Translations under genes and position numbers: made by a program
Shown here: positions 36,101 through 43,219 of the stretch, in pieces
How the letters are laid out: the number at the start of each line of letters is the position of its first letter
How positions within the stretch are numbered: the first letter of the stretch is position 1
The notes under the pieces: model-generated
The model's database searches: none
The model's input: the letters and a program-made list of their open reading frames with translations, nothing else
Told to the model about the DNA's origin: nothing
Assembly: GCA_964436635.1 (NCBI GenBank)
Contig: CAYTDM010000002.1
Span: 120,093-184,092, forward strand
Reading direction: 5' to 3'
Length of the DNA stretch: 64,000 bases
Origin: DASRQK01 sp964436635
GTDB lineage: Bacteria > Bacteroidota > Bacteroidia > Sphingobacteriales > Sphingobacteriaceae

Positions 36101-36405
36101 TTCCGAGGCGCCAATTGCACGAAACCATTCGAATACACCGTTTGATTCTGTAGAATGATCGGCATTTTCCGAGGCCGCGCTTGCAAATCTTTATTCACTA
36201 AATGGTATAAGCTATCTAGTGTAGGCGCCACTGTAAAGGCGGTTTTTTCTGCCGAAGAAGGGTAAATCAGGCGAAAATGCTCGCCAGGAATTTGTCTCCA
36301 TTTGATTTGAGGCGGATTGATGTCCGTTGAAATGATTTGCGCATGCGCTCCCGCAAAATTTCCCAACATAAAACATGAAAAAGCCCAGCACAACCTAAAA
36401 TACAT
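33151..36405 (-). CDS. Large secreted HEXXH (gluzincin-like) protein with beta-propeller and C-terminal barrel
   Basis: About 1084 residues from the ATG at 36405 (MYFRLCWAFSCFML signal peptide); ATGs at 36453 and further upstream are open but less signal-like. Residues about 125-129 form HEMRH (SIHEMRHVAQFDQ), followed by FFEGDAVWVES, a pattern of peptidase-MA-like gluzincins. The middle carries TolB/PD40-type strands (LFSPSLSADGSRIVSVEVDE), and the last 350 residues look like outer-membrane barrel strands ending HTAFGIGYSY. Two low-complexity inserts (AQGSGAGAQGSGAGA and QNSGTAAQNSGTAPQN) stem from 21-bp tandem repeats. Outer-membrane protease-like or surface-binding role inferred. Confidence 0.75.
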   Translation of the reverse strand: MYFRLCWAFSCFMLGNFAGAHAQIISTDINPPQIKWRQIPGEHFRLIYPSSAEKTAFTVAPTLDSLYHLVNKDLQARPRKMPIILQNQTVYSNGFVQLAPRKSEWYTTPPSGGENLDWMTQLSIHEMRHVAQFDQVVGRFRAPFFEQLGLALFGLHLPSWFFEGDAVWVESRLTKGGRGRTPSFLMPLRTNALSGKQFSYQKDYLGSYKDVTPGFYELGYAMVDQLAQIQGEEAAAHIMKVVSKNLIRPYSLNRAFKKQTGFSTKAWHKKTIQELTRVWEEEDRKRHKESYRTFPGSSGREGNHGDFPTDWLLPQAFDVSDGIASGGTASRRAADSGSDDGSGGPSALGGFLALKQGVKAPPKIVYVALENPIEESSGHISGYTEKVLVDMGWQTQPHFSARNNRIVWDEIRVHPRFGMQTHHVLVTYDAITKQKKQITVRSRLFSPSLSADGSRIVSVEVDEASRTALVIMDWEGRELQRVAVPETWGLQTPAFHENGDKIVAVVVSQHGTSLLEVDLAEQQFQLLFDWQFHQIERPVYWQNDVLFKAHFGGIDNIYVVKRDFPGEVSGLGEGASLSARSAKNGASAQGSGAGAQGSGAGAVRIQQVTHVRFGAFNPFVDASGETLWFNDYQLGGHQISALSLSDYLAREVEFNRPDMVLLLSADEGQKRDFFAPQNSGTAAQNSGTAPQNPTSPAQNATPGQQNGKVSNTSPDFILGRDSISSRPYSAAWNLFKFHSLSVSADEFSDAASLSQSIYLLSDNLLNTVQTRIGFHVDPEERSKGYSAAIHYQRFFPKFSVSYENKGRSGVARVIQRSDSSFVDHKLTWRENAWRVEASIPLSFYQYNHSYSFNFLVSASLVERYRLNIDPASELVKKNIPMSHQIPLRYAMSFGHTVRRSALDLGPRWGQLFSISYRHVQRPEDPALKQDEQSALFTWSSTFYFPGIMRNHSTVLRFNYQDGQGSYEDANHIPMVSGHDYLSPTPVYNTLLSAYRFPIAYPDWELGNMAYIKRIKGGIFADFQNVKPSNSSSLSPRTYGVELRADLHLFRYYLPNFDFGVKFIVDNHPAQRGKIHTAFGIGYSY
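34300..34382 (-). repeat. 21-bp tandem repeats in the gluzincin-like gene (block 1)
   Basis: Units at 34341-34361 and 34362-34382 (cggttcctgagttttgcg plus 3 bases) with degenerate copies extending left to about 34300. Encodes a Gln-Asn-Ser-Gly-Thr-Ala repeat in frame. Confidence 0.85.
34601..34642 (-). repeat. Exact 21-bp tandem duplication in the gluzincin-like gene (block 2)
   Basis: Two perfect copies of a 21-bp unit (gcacctgcccccgaacct plus tgc). Encodes the Gly/Ala/Ser/Gln-rich insert. Perfect identity implies recent slippage. Confidence 0.95.
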
Positions 36406-36593
36406 AGGACGTTTGCGGATTTTATTTAGGTCAAAATCGTGGCTTGGCTTCATGTAGCCAATATCGCAAAATTTTATTAAGCAAGTACATTCTTTCTTTT
36501 CGTTAAAAAAACCGACTTTTGCTCCAAGAATTTTCGATCCTAAGGGGGCATCACACATGTAGTCATACGTTTAAAAAAGAAAGGAGGGGTTTT

Positions 36594-37973
36594 ATGGAAG
36601 AACTCGATACATTGGTAGAAAAGACCAGGGAGTTGCTTGCGACAGAAAATGTCGAACAACTGAAAGAGTTTTTAGACGACTTGAACATTTCAGACGTGGA
36701 AGCGCTGATCGACGAGTTTCCCGAACATGGCCCTACTTTTATTGAAACCCTGCACATTAACCGCGCGGTGAATGTGTTCAGGATCCTCGATTTTCCTACT
36801 CAAGAACGTATTTTAAAAAAGCTTTCTGGTAACCGCATTTCAGAAATCATTAATAATCTCCCTCCCGATGACCGTACAGCGATCTTCTCGGAATTAAAAG
36901 GGGAGGCCGTCAAACAATTGATAATCCTGTTGTCACCGGCGGACCGCAAAGAAGCTTTGGGCCTTTTGGGCTACCCAGAAGACAGTGTGGGTCGAATGAT
37001 GACCCCGGACTACATCACCGTGAAGCAGCATTGGGACATGAATCGGGTGTTGGAACACGTCAGAAAATACGGAAAAGCGTCCGAAACCATCGACGTGTTG
37101 TATGTCATTGATAAAAATGGAGAACTGCTCGATGACATTAAAATCAAAGATATTTTATTGGCCTCGCCTGAAACTAAAGTCCGCGACCTGATCGATAATC
37201 GCCTCATCGCCTTGAATGCGAACGACCATCAAGAAGACGCCATTAACGTGTTTCGTATGAATAATCGCGTGGCTCTTCCCGTCGTGGATGAACAAGGCAT
37301 TATGTTAGGGATCGTGACGGTGGACGATATTTTATGGGTGGCCAACGAAGAGTACACCGAAGACATGCAGCGAATCGGGGGTACAGAGGCCTTAGATGAA
37401 CCTTATTTGGACGTTTCTGTTTTTCATTTATTTAAAAAGCGCATTGGCTGGCTGATTATTTTGTTTTTTGGGCAATTGATTACCACAGCCGTCATGGAAC
37501 ATTACGAGAGCCAACTGGCAAATACCGTGATGTTATTGGTGTTGGTGCCTTTGATCTTGTCAAGCGGAGGAAATAGCGGTTCTCAAGCCTCTACGCTGAT
37601 CATTCAAGCCATGGCCTTGGGTGAAGTCACCTTAAGCGATTGGTGGCGCGTAATGAAACGCGAGATTTTATCGGGCTTGCTTCTGGGCTTGGTCTTGGGA
37701 ACGTTGGGATTTGTTCGCATTTATTCGTGGCAAGCCCTATCGGGAACTTACGGCGAACATTGGGATTTGATCGCTTTAGTCGTTGGGGTGTCTCTGGTTG
37801 GAGTCGTTTTATGGGGGTCTTTAGTGGGTTCCATGTTGCCTTTTATTCTTAGAAAGTTCCGTTTGGACCCTGCCACATCGTCCACACCCTTCGTTTCTAC
37901 GCTGGTTGACGTGACTGGATTAATCATTTATTTCACGATCTGTTTAATTATTTTGTCCGGCATCCTTTTATAA
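36594..37973 (+). CDS. mgtE: Magnesium transporter MgtE
   Basis: About 459 residues from the ATG at 36594, preceded by a purine-rich aaaggagggg; the frame is open from 36519 without better starts. Domains in order: N-terminal MgtE helical superfamily (LPPDDRTAIFSELKGEAVKQ), two CBS domains (about 140-260; ALPVVDEQGIMLGIVTVDDI), and five C-terminal membrane helices with the pore signature VPLILSSGGNSGSQASTLII. A Mg2+-gated channel of the inner membrane. Divergent from the gluzincin-like gene and followed by tRNA-Asn. Confidence 0.95.
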   Translation: MEELDTLVEKTRELLATENVEQLKEFLDDLNISDVEALIDEFPEHGPTFIETLHINRAVNVFRILDFPTQERILKKLSGNRISEIINNLPPDDRTAIFSELKGEAVKQLIILLSPADRKEALGLLGYPEDSVGRMMTPDYITVKQHWDMNRVLEHVRKYGKASETIDVLYVIDKNGELLDDIKIKDILLASPETKVRDLIDNRLIALNANDHQEDAINVFRMNNRVALPVVDEQGIMLGIVTVDDILWVANEEYTEDMQRIGGTEALDEPYLDVSVFHLFKKRIGWLIILFFGQLITTAVMEHYESQLANTVMLLVLVPLILSSGGNSGSQASTLIIQAMALGEVTLSDWWRVMKREILSGLLLGLVLGTLGFVRIYSWQALSGTYGEHWDLIALVVGVSLVGVVLWGSLVGSMLPFILRKFRLDPATSSTPFVSTLVDVTGLIIYFTICLIILSGILL

Positions 37974-38127
37974 GGGCTTGAATCTTATAGAGTTTGGAGG
38001 ATATGTGCGTTTTGGGGACAAAAACTTGAAAAATTATTTTTCAAAAATTTTGCTTTTTAACGGAAAACTTCCGAATATTGCAGTCCCGAAATCGGGGTAG
38101 CGAGGTAAATCCTCGAAAATAGAACAC

Positions 38128-38201
38128 TCCTCAGTAGCTCAGTCGGTTAGAGCATCTGACTGTTAATCAGAGGGTCGCTGGTTCGAGCCCAGCCTGAGGA
38201 G
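38128..38201 (+). tRNA. tRNA-Asn (anticodon GTT)
   Basis: A complete cloverleaf: acceptor tcctcag pairs with ctgagga, anticodon loop ctgttaa with GTT at 38162-38164, T-arm gctggttcgagcccagc, discriminator G, and an encoded CCA at 38202-38204. Its 3' part is the left attachment site of element 2. Confidence 0.97.
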
Positions 38202-38205
38202 CCAA
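38159..38205 (+). repeat. attL of element 2 (3' part of tRNA-Asn)
   Basis: A 47-bp segment from the anticodon stem through the encoded CCA and one further base, repeated exactly at 63693-63739. It keeps the tRNA intact on the integrase side. Confidence 0.93.
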
Positions 38206-38207
38206 AT

Positions 38208-38244
38208 CAAAAAGCTGTTTTTCGATAAGAAAAACGGCTTTTTT
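38208..38244 (+). terminator. Terminator after tRNA-Asn
   Basis: A stem of aaaaagctgtttttc with gaaaaacggctttttt, about 14 bp with one G-U or mismatch, a 5-nt loop and a T tail, directly after the tRNA and inside element 2. Confidence 0.8.
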
Positions 38245-38390
38245 GCTTTCTAAACGAAGATTAGAGACATCTTCGTTTGACCGATCGGGTTCTCCGATTT
38301 GGTTTGATTTACATAGTTTTTTGTTAAACTTCACGTAGGAATGGTACAAATAGGGTACAGAAATTCCGGCGTGCTTAAGGAAAAAAAATT

Positions 38391-39695
38391 ATGGCAACCG
38401 TAAGCGCAAAAATCTTTTAGCATCACAAGAAAGCTGATGGCACTTACAACGTAAAAATCAGGGTCTATCACAAAGGAGACAGAAAGTACATTGACACGAC
38501 CCATTATGTGGTCAAAAAGCAACTGACCAAAGACTTCAAAATCAAAGACCCCTTTATTGCAGACATCGTTGAGCAACAGTTGAGGAAATACCGAAACACA
38601 ATCAGTGATTTGGAGGCTAAACTTGACTACTTTTCTGCGGAATCGTTACGGGACTTTTTGAGGGATATGGACGAAGAAGTTGAGTTTGTGAAATTTTGTG
38701 ACGATCATATCAAGACACTTAGAGAGGGGGGAAGAACCAAGAGTGCGGAGAACTTCAATGTGGTACGCAACAGCCTTGTGGATTATTTTAAAACGGATTC
38801 CTTTTCTATTAATCAGATTCACTACAACATGCTCCTTTCGTATGCTCGCTATTTAAAGTCAGAGCGAACGATGACGCGTATCAATCAGTTTGGCAATCCG
38901 GTCGTGACAACTGTAAAAGGTGTTAGTGATTCCGCAGTCCATAATTATATGCGTGATCTCCGCACCTTGTTCAATGCTGCAAGAAATCGCTATAATGAGG
39001 AAGATATCGGTATATTCCGTATCAAGCATTATCCGTTCAAAAAGTATAAGGTAGGCACGCCACCCCCACGGGGTAAAGACCGGCACAATACGATTGAAGA
39101 AGTTTTGGCCATAAAGGGGTGTGTCACCAAACCAGGTAGCCGTGCAGAACTTGCACAAGAGTTATATATGCTTTCGTTTTACCTATGCGGTACAAATGCC
39201 GTAGATTTTTACAAATTCGGGCCACAAAATATTAAAGGTGACCGACTTGAATACAAACGTTCAAAAACCACAGATCGGAGAAAAGATGAAGCCTTTATTA
39301 GTATCAAAATTGTGGATGAAGCTAAACCATTGTTAGAAAAATATATTGGTAAGCTGGCGGAACGATATTCTACTATCGGGAATCTGAATAAGGCTTTGAG
39401 CAAAGGGATGGCCGAAATATGTCGCTTGACTGGTTTATCCGAAGTAACATTTTATTGGGCAAGGCATACATTTGGTAACACAGCAAGGAATGTATGCCGG
39501 ATGAGCAAAGATGATATAGCCCTTGCGTTGAACCACGTGGATGAGGGCAACCGCACGACCGACATTTATATTGCCAAGGATTGGAAAATCGTGGATGATG
39601 TACAACGGAAAGTCATCGCATTGCTTAGAAAAGAGGAAGTAAGGGCGATGAAGAAAACACAAAAAATCAATCGGGCGGATGGAATTGCCGCCTAA
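38391..39695 (+). pseudogene. Tyrosine recombinase of element 2, in-frame amber at codon 10
   Basis: Reading from the ATG at 38391 gives MATVSAKIF, then TAG (38418-38420), then HHKKADGTYNVKIRVYHK in the same frame and on through the body to 39695. The segment after the stop is the standard arm-binding N-terminus of Bacteroidota integrases, so one substitution created the stop. The formal open frame without the stop starts at a GTG at 38508 and lacks that domain. Catalytic residues in the C-terminal part: WARHTFGN (Arg), ALNHVDEGN (His) and TDIYIAKDW (Tyr). The first Arg position reads SFYLCGTNAVD, resembling IntDOT, which also lacks Arg I. Possibly active only by readthrough; otherwise the element is locked in place. 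Confidence 0.85.
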
Positions 39696-39706
39696 AGATC
39701 AGAATG

Positions 39707-39733
39707 CATTGCATGGGAGCCTCCCATGCAATG
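39707..39733. repeat. 27-bp perfect palindrome downstream of the integrase
   Basis: cattgcatgggag and its exact inverse flank a single central base. One arm extends further with a G-U and an A-T pair. No T-tract follows, so it is either a weak terminator or a protein-binding dyad. Confidence 0.8.
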
Positions 39734-39765
39734 TATATTTATAAAAAGTATAAATTTGATAGACT

Positions 39766-39924
39766 ATGAGAACTGTTATTTGGTTTTTTATTACTTGCAT
39801 AATCGCAACAGTCGGCTTTTTTGCCGCACTGTCCATGAAAACTCCGTGGATTGGATTCGCGGTCGCATTCGGCGTATGGATCATTTTTATCTATAAGACC
39901 ACACAACCCAGATCAAGACGTTAA
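39766..39924 (+). CDS. Small two-helix membrane protein
   Basis: A 52-residue protein: MRTVIWFFITCIIATVGFF forms helix 1, WIGFAVAFGVWIIFIYK helix 2, with a basic tail TTQPRSRR. It lies 70 bases after the integrase gene. Small membrane proteins of this look recur beside integrases in Bacteroidota elements, but I cannot name a family or function. Confidence 0.6.
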   Translation: MRTVIWFFITCIIATVGFFAALSMKTPWIGFAVAFGVWIIFIYKTTQPRSRR

Positions 39925-40182
39925 GTTAAACCATTCCCGATAAGAGGTTCTCTCTTTTAAAGGATTTATGATCCTGATTTTGTGGAGGTTTAGACACTAC
40001 AGGAGCGGTAATTTATGCTGCTCCTGTATATTACTCCGAGAGACAAACTATTTGCCATGCACCCGCCAAAAATAGGTCAACTTTGGCGTTTGACTATTTT
40101 TATCTATAAACAAAATAACGAGCTCCCAAGCCCAATGTACTAAAATGGAGTATGACGACAAGAAGATGTCGAGCAAAAAGCA
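39925..40182. other. Non-coding leader region with two hairpins
   Basis: No gene seen. Hairpin tacaggagc/gctcctgta at 39998-40028, and hairpin aaaaataggtcaa/tttgactattttt at 40069-40105 (one bulged base), T-rich at its end and plausible as a terminator. The region leads into the LytTR-like site of the six-Cys peptide operon. Confidence 0.55.
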
Positions 40183-40212
40183 CATTTGGTGTGGGTCAAA
40201 TCCCATTTGGTT
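40183..40212 (+). promoter_or_regulatory. LytTR-like direct-repeat site 1
   Basis: CATTTGGTG (40183) and CATTTGGTT (40204) with start-to-start distance 21 bp and a central GGTCAAA, followed by gaaattatt. It lies about 140 bp upstream of the secreted-peptide gene. LytTR regulators bind paired 9-bp repeats at this spacing; the cognate regulator is probably the one at 56874-57581. Confidence 0.65.
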
Positions 40213-40352
40213 GAAATTATTATCGGATTAAAAACTTAAATCCTATCCTTGTGAGGAGATTTATCATCATTCTTGTAGTACCGATGCGAAAATTCAATAT
40301 ATCCATTTGCAGAGTATATTAACTAATTCATAACCTTAAAACAATTAAAACC

Positions 40353-40595
40353 ATGAAAAATTCTTTTAAAAAAGTGTCATTGATGTTTTCAGCATTGATG
40401 CTCTGTGCGGCATTTATCCTTCCAACAAGTGCAAGAAGTGTTGCTCCTGATGTTGATGAAAAAATATGCTACGCAAACCCGTGTGCACTTCCATCAGGTT
40501 CTGCGATTTGTTGCTTGGAATCACCTACTACGGATTTGACCTGCTCACCCTGTGGTGGTGTAGTACTTGTACCTACAGAAGAAGACCCACAGTAA
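40353..40595 (+). CDS. Secreted six-cysteine peptide (NVEALA-like)
   Basis: An 80-residue precursor: signal peptide MKNSFKKVSLMFSALMLCAA with cleavage near TSARS, then about 50 residues with six Cys (ICYANPC, ICCLE, LTCSPCGG) and an acidic tail PTEEDPQ. The setting (beta-propeller lipoprotein, redoxin and receptor genes downstream) is that of NVEALA-type Bacteroidota secreted peptides, though I cannot confirm the family by sequence alone. The exported peptide is probably disulfide-bonded. A stable hairpin after the gene would give it more transcript than the downstream genes, and a LytTR-like site lies upstream. Function unknown; signalling or antagonism are options. Confidence 0.7.
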   Translation: MKNSFKKVSLMFSALMLCAAFILPTSARSVAPDVDEKICYANPCALPSGSAICCLESPTTDLTCSPCGGVVLVPTEEDPQ

Positions 40596-40635
40596 AACTG
40601 TCCACAGTTTTAATTAAAACAGTGTTTTAACAAAG

Positions 40636-40675
40636 AATAATAAAGGTCGAAATAATGCGGCCTTTATTATTCTCT
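40636..40675 (+). terminator. Hairpin between the peptide gene and its operon (attenuator-like)
   Basis: A perfect 13-bp stem, agaataataaagg pairing with cctttattattct. It sits between the peptide gene and the propeller gene without a long T-tract, so partial termination is likely. Confidence 0.65.
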
Positions 40676-40739
40676 ACGTTTATAGGTTCATTAAACCAAA
40701 ATGAACTTGTCCAAAATCCGCTCCGATCAAAATTCCATT

Positions 40740-41744
40740 ATGAAAATAAAATCAGATGTCTTCCTATTTATTTTTATTTACCTTACACTTTTCTTTAGTT
40801 CATGCCAAAGCAATAGCGTAAGCTCAATTGAATTTGACAACCTGTTCAAATTAGAAAATACAATACACATTCCAGAACAGAACGGGTTACTTCTACAAGG
40901 CGTGTATTACCCAACAGTTTATGAGGATAAAATATTTTTACCCTCTATGACTATGAATGATATCTATATATGTGATCTTAACGGTTCTATGATTGGATCA
41001 CTAAATGTGGATGATCGATTAAACCTACGCTCTCCCATTGAAATTATTAGAAATGGTGAAAATTATTATGTAGCTGATAAGGGGAATCACCAAATCAAGA
41101 AACTCAACGATGAATTTCAAATTGAGTCCACCATTCATATCAATGGACAAATAGAAAAAATACTCATCCCCAAAAATGGAGACGAAATCATTAATCACGG
41201 GACACAAAGAATTAGTAATGATTTTGTACTCTTTAAGAAATACAACAACTCAAATTCTGAAATTGCAGCATTTGGCACCTTAAACCCAAAGGCAGTCTTT
41301 CGCACATGGAAAACAGACATTGATGATGATGGGAACATATATTTAATTAATGTTTTTGAAAACCAATTGGAGATTTATTCTTCATCAGGCCGTTTATCAA
41401 ATAAAATACGTTTAAAATCATCTTCAATAGATTCCCTATTAAACACGAAAGGATTTGTGGGTAAAAATCCCGTTGAAATTATCCGATCAATAGAAAACAA
41501 GCCTTATTATACCATAAACAATATTACTATTTACAGAGATAATATTTTGGTTCAATTTCAGCATTCAATTTATAGGGATAGATTTCTGCTTGATATATAC
41601 AATAAACAAGGGAAAACGATATATTCTTCTATTAAAATGTCAGAAAGGATACTAAGAATAGAGGATGGTTTGCTTGCAACATTTTCACAAAATTCCGACT
41701 CTATTAATAGCATAGATGTAAGAACATATAAAATCTACTTATGA
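40740..41744 (+). CDS. Six-bladed beta-propeller lipoprotein
   Basis: About 334 residues from the ATG at 40740, where the lipoprotein signal begins (KSDVFLFIFIYLTLFFSSC); an in-frame ATG at 40701 would add 13 residues before it. Repeated NHL-like strands (YVADKGNHQIKKLNDEFQIE, DIDDDGNIYLINVFENQLEI) fit the BF3164/6-bladed propeller family found beside NVEALA peptides. Outer-membrane or surface anchored, probably binding the peptide or a partner. It overlaps the next gene by 4 bases. Confidence 0.8.
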   Translation: MKIKSDVFLFIFIYLTLFFSSCQSNSVSSIEFDNLFKLENTIHIPEQNGLLLQGVYYPTVYEDKIFLPSMTMNDIYICDLNGSMIGSLNVDDRLNLRSPIEIIRNGENYYVADKGNHQIKKLNDEFQIESTIHINGQIEKILIPKNGDEIINHGTQRISNDFVLFKKYNNSNSEIAAFGTLNPKAVFRTWKTDIDDDGNIYLINVFENQLEIYSSSGRLSNKIRLKSSSIDSLLNTKGFVGKNPVEIIRSIENKPYYTINNITIYRDNILVQFQHSIYRDRFLLDIYNKQGKTIYSSIKMSERILRIEDGLLATFSQNSDSINSIDVRTYKIYL

Positions 41745-42331
41745 TGAAAAATGTAAAGTACATATTGCTTGTAGTGGGGATAGCTGTTCTTAGTTTTCTG
41801 ATTTATCAGAAAAGAACCGATTTGAATCGTAATCCAACTACGATTTTATCCGTAAGGAATCAAGAAAGCATCAACAGTTTATTAGAAAAACCAATAAAGC
41901 TAAATTCGGCAATTTCTCTTGTATCAGTTGATGGTAACAAAGAAACACAGATCGATTTTGGCAATAATCCGGATTCTTTAAGCCATATTTTTATTTTATT
42001 AACTAAAGGAGATTGTTACGACTGTTATCAGGATATCCCTTTTTGGAACAATTTGGGTGACATATCGTCAAGGGTTCAGCCTTTTGTAATTATAAAGCCA
42101 GAAGATCAAAAATACATGTTTGAGTTTATAAAAGGTCAGAACATCAATGTTCCCATCTTAATTGATATTAATAATGAAATCTTCACTATATTAGATAATA
42201 TTTTTAACGCATATACACCTATATGTCTTTTTGTTAATGACAAAGGTGTAGTTATGGCTGCTACCAAATCGAATTACGGTAATAAAGAATCTCAAAATTC
42301 ATATCTGGATTATATAAGGGAAAACATATAA
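41741..42331 (+). CDS. Membrane-anchored thioredoxin-like protein
   Basis: 196 residues: N-terminal membrane anchor (YILLVVGIAVLSFLIYQ), then a redoxin fold with a CxxC site in LTKGDCYDCYQDIPFW and the strand NVPILIDINNEIF. Periplasm-facing, it likely handles disulfides, presumably those of the six-Cys peptide encoded three genes upstream; that link is inference. Start overlaps the propeller stop (ATGATGA), indicating translational coupling. Confidence 0.78.
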   Translation: MMKNVKYILLVVGIAVLSFLIYQKRTDLNRNPTTILSVRNQESINSLLEKPIKLNSAISLVSVDGNKETQIDFGNNPDSLSHIFILLTKGDCYDCYQDIPFWNNLGDISSRVQPFVIIKPEDQKYMFEFIKGQNINVPILIDINNEIFTILDNIFNAYTPICLFVNDKGVVMAATKSNYGNKESQNSYLDYIRENI

Positions 42332-42337
42332 GTAACC

Positions 42338-43219
42338 ATGAAAAATACCATTTGCATACTTATAGCCTGTCTGATGCTTGCCCATATCAAGCTTTCAGCA
42401 CAACAACATGAGGTTATTGCCAAAGTATATTATGAGTTTAAGCACATTGACGATACTACACAAAAGGATAACCCTTATCGGGAAGATATTGTTGTATATC
42501 TGTCACATGACGCAAGTTTACAGAAAAGCGTATCGGCCCTTTCCCTCAAAAAAGCGGTTGATGATTTCGTGTACAACCCTAATCGGGAAGTCAATGCCAG
42601 CGGGGTCGTGGTTATGAATGCCCCTAAAGTTACCCAGGATATATCCATATTTGAATATTATTACAATAAAGGAACCCGGGAATTTTATCTGTTTAACAAT
42701 ATATATGATACGTTCTATATGATTCCGGAGGAAATACCGGCTATTGATTGGGAATTGCTTGAGGAACAAAAGGAAATTGGAGGGTATGCCTGCCAAAGGG
42801 CAAGAGGGTATTTTGCCGGACGGACCTATTATGCCTGGTTTACAATGGAGATTCCTTTTTCCATTGGCCCATGGAAACTGCATGGGCTGCCAGGGCTTAT
42901 CTTGGAAGCTGCTGATGAAAAGGAAGAAGTTGTCTGGTCATATGCTGGTTTTGAACCTTCTGAAAGTGATCCGCCTGAGCAGATTACATTGCCCAAAAAT
43001 GCTTCCAAAACCACTAAAGCCAGATTCGAAAGATTGTATGAAGCCGCCCGAAGGAATCCCGAAGGAGCACGTAAGGCCGCAATAGAAGCAGCCAAAGTTT
43101 CTGGAAGATTCGGCCTTGATATGTACAATATGTACCTTACCGGATATACATTGGGCCAGAGTAAAAAAGACGGATATCAACCAAAAAACATTAACAATCC
43201 CCTGGAATTAGGCAAATAA
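42338..43219 (+). CDS. GLPGLI family protein
   Basis: A 293-residue exported protein (signal MKNTICILIACLMLAHIKLSA) containing the eponymous motif in PWKLHGLPGLILEAADE, with the preceding AGRTYYAWFTMEIPFSIGP typical of the family. GLPGLI proteins are Bacteroidota-specific, of unknown function, and often lie next to outer-membrane receptors, as here: its stop overlaps the start of the receptor gene (TAATG). Confidence 0.93.
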   Translation: MKNTICILIACLMLAHIKLSAQQHEVIAKVYYEFKHIDDTTQKDNPYREDIVVYLSHDASLQKSVSALSLKKAVDDFVYNPNREVNASGVVVMNAPKVTQDISIFEYYYNKGTREFYLFNNIYDTFYMIPEEIPAIDWELLEEQKEIGGYACQRARGYFAGRTYYAWFTMEIPFSIGPWKLHGLPGLILEAADEKEEVVWSYAGFEPSESDPPEQITLPKNASKTTKARFERLYEAARRNPEGARKAAIEAAKVSGRFGLDMYNMYLTGYTLGQSKKDGYQPKNINNPLELGK

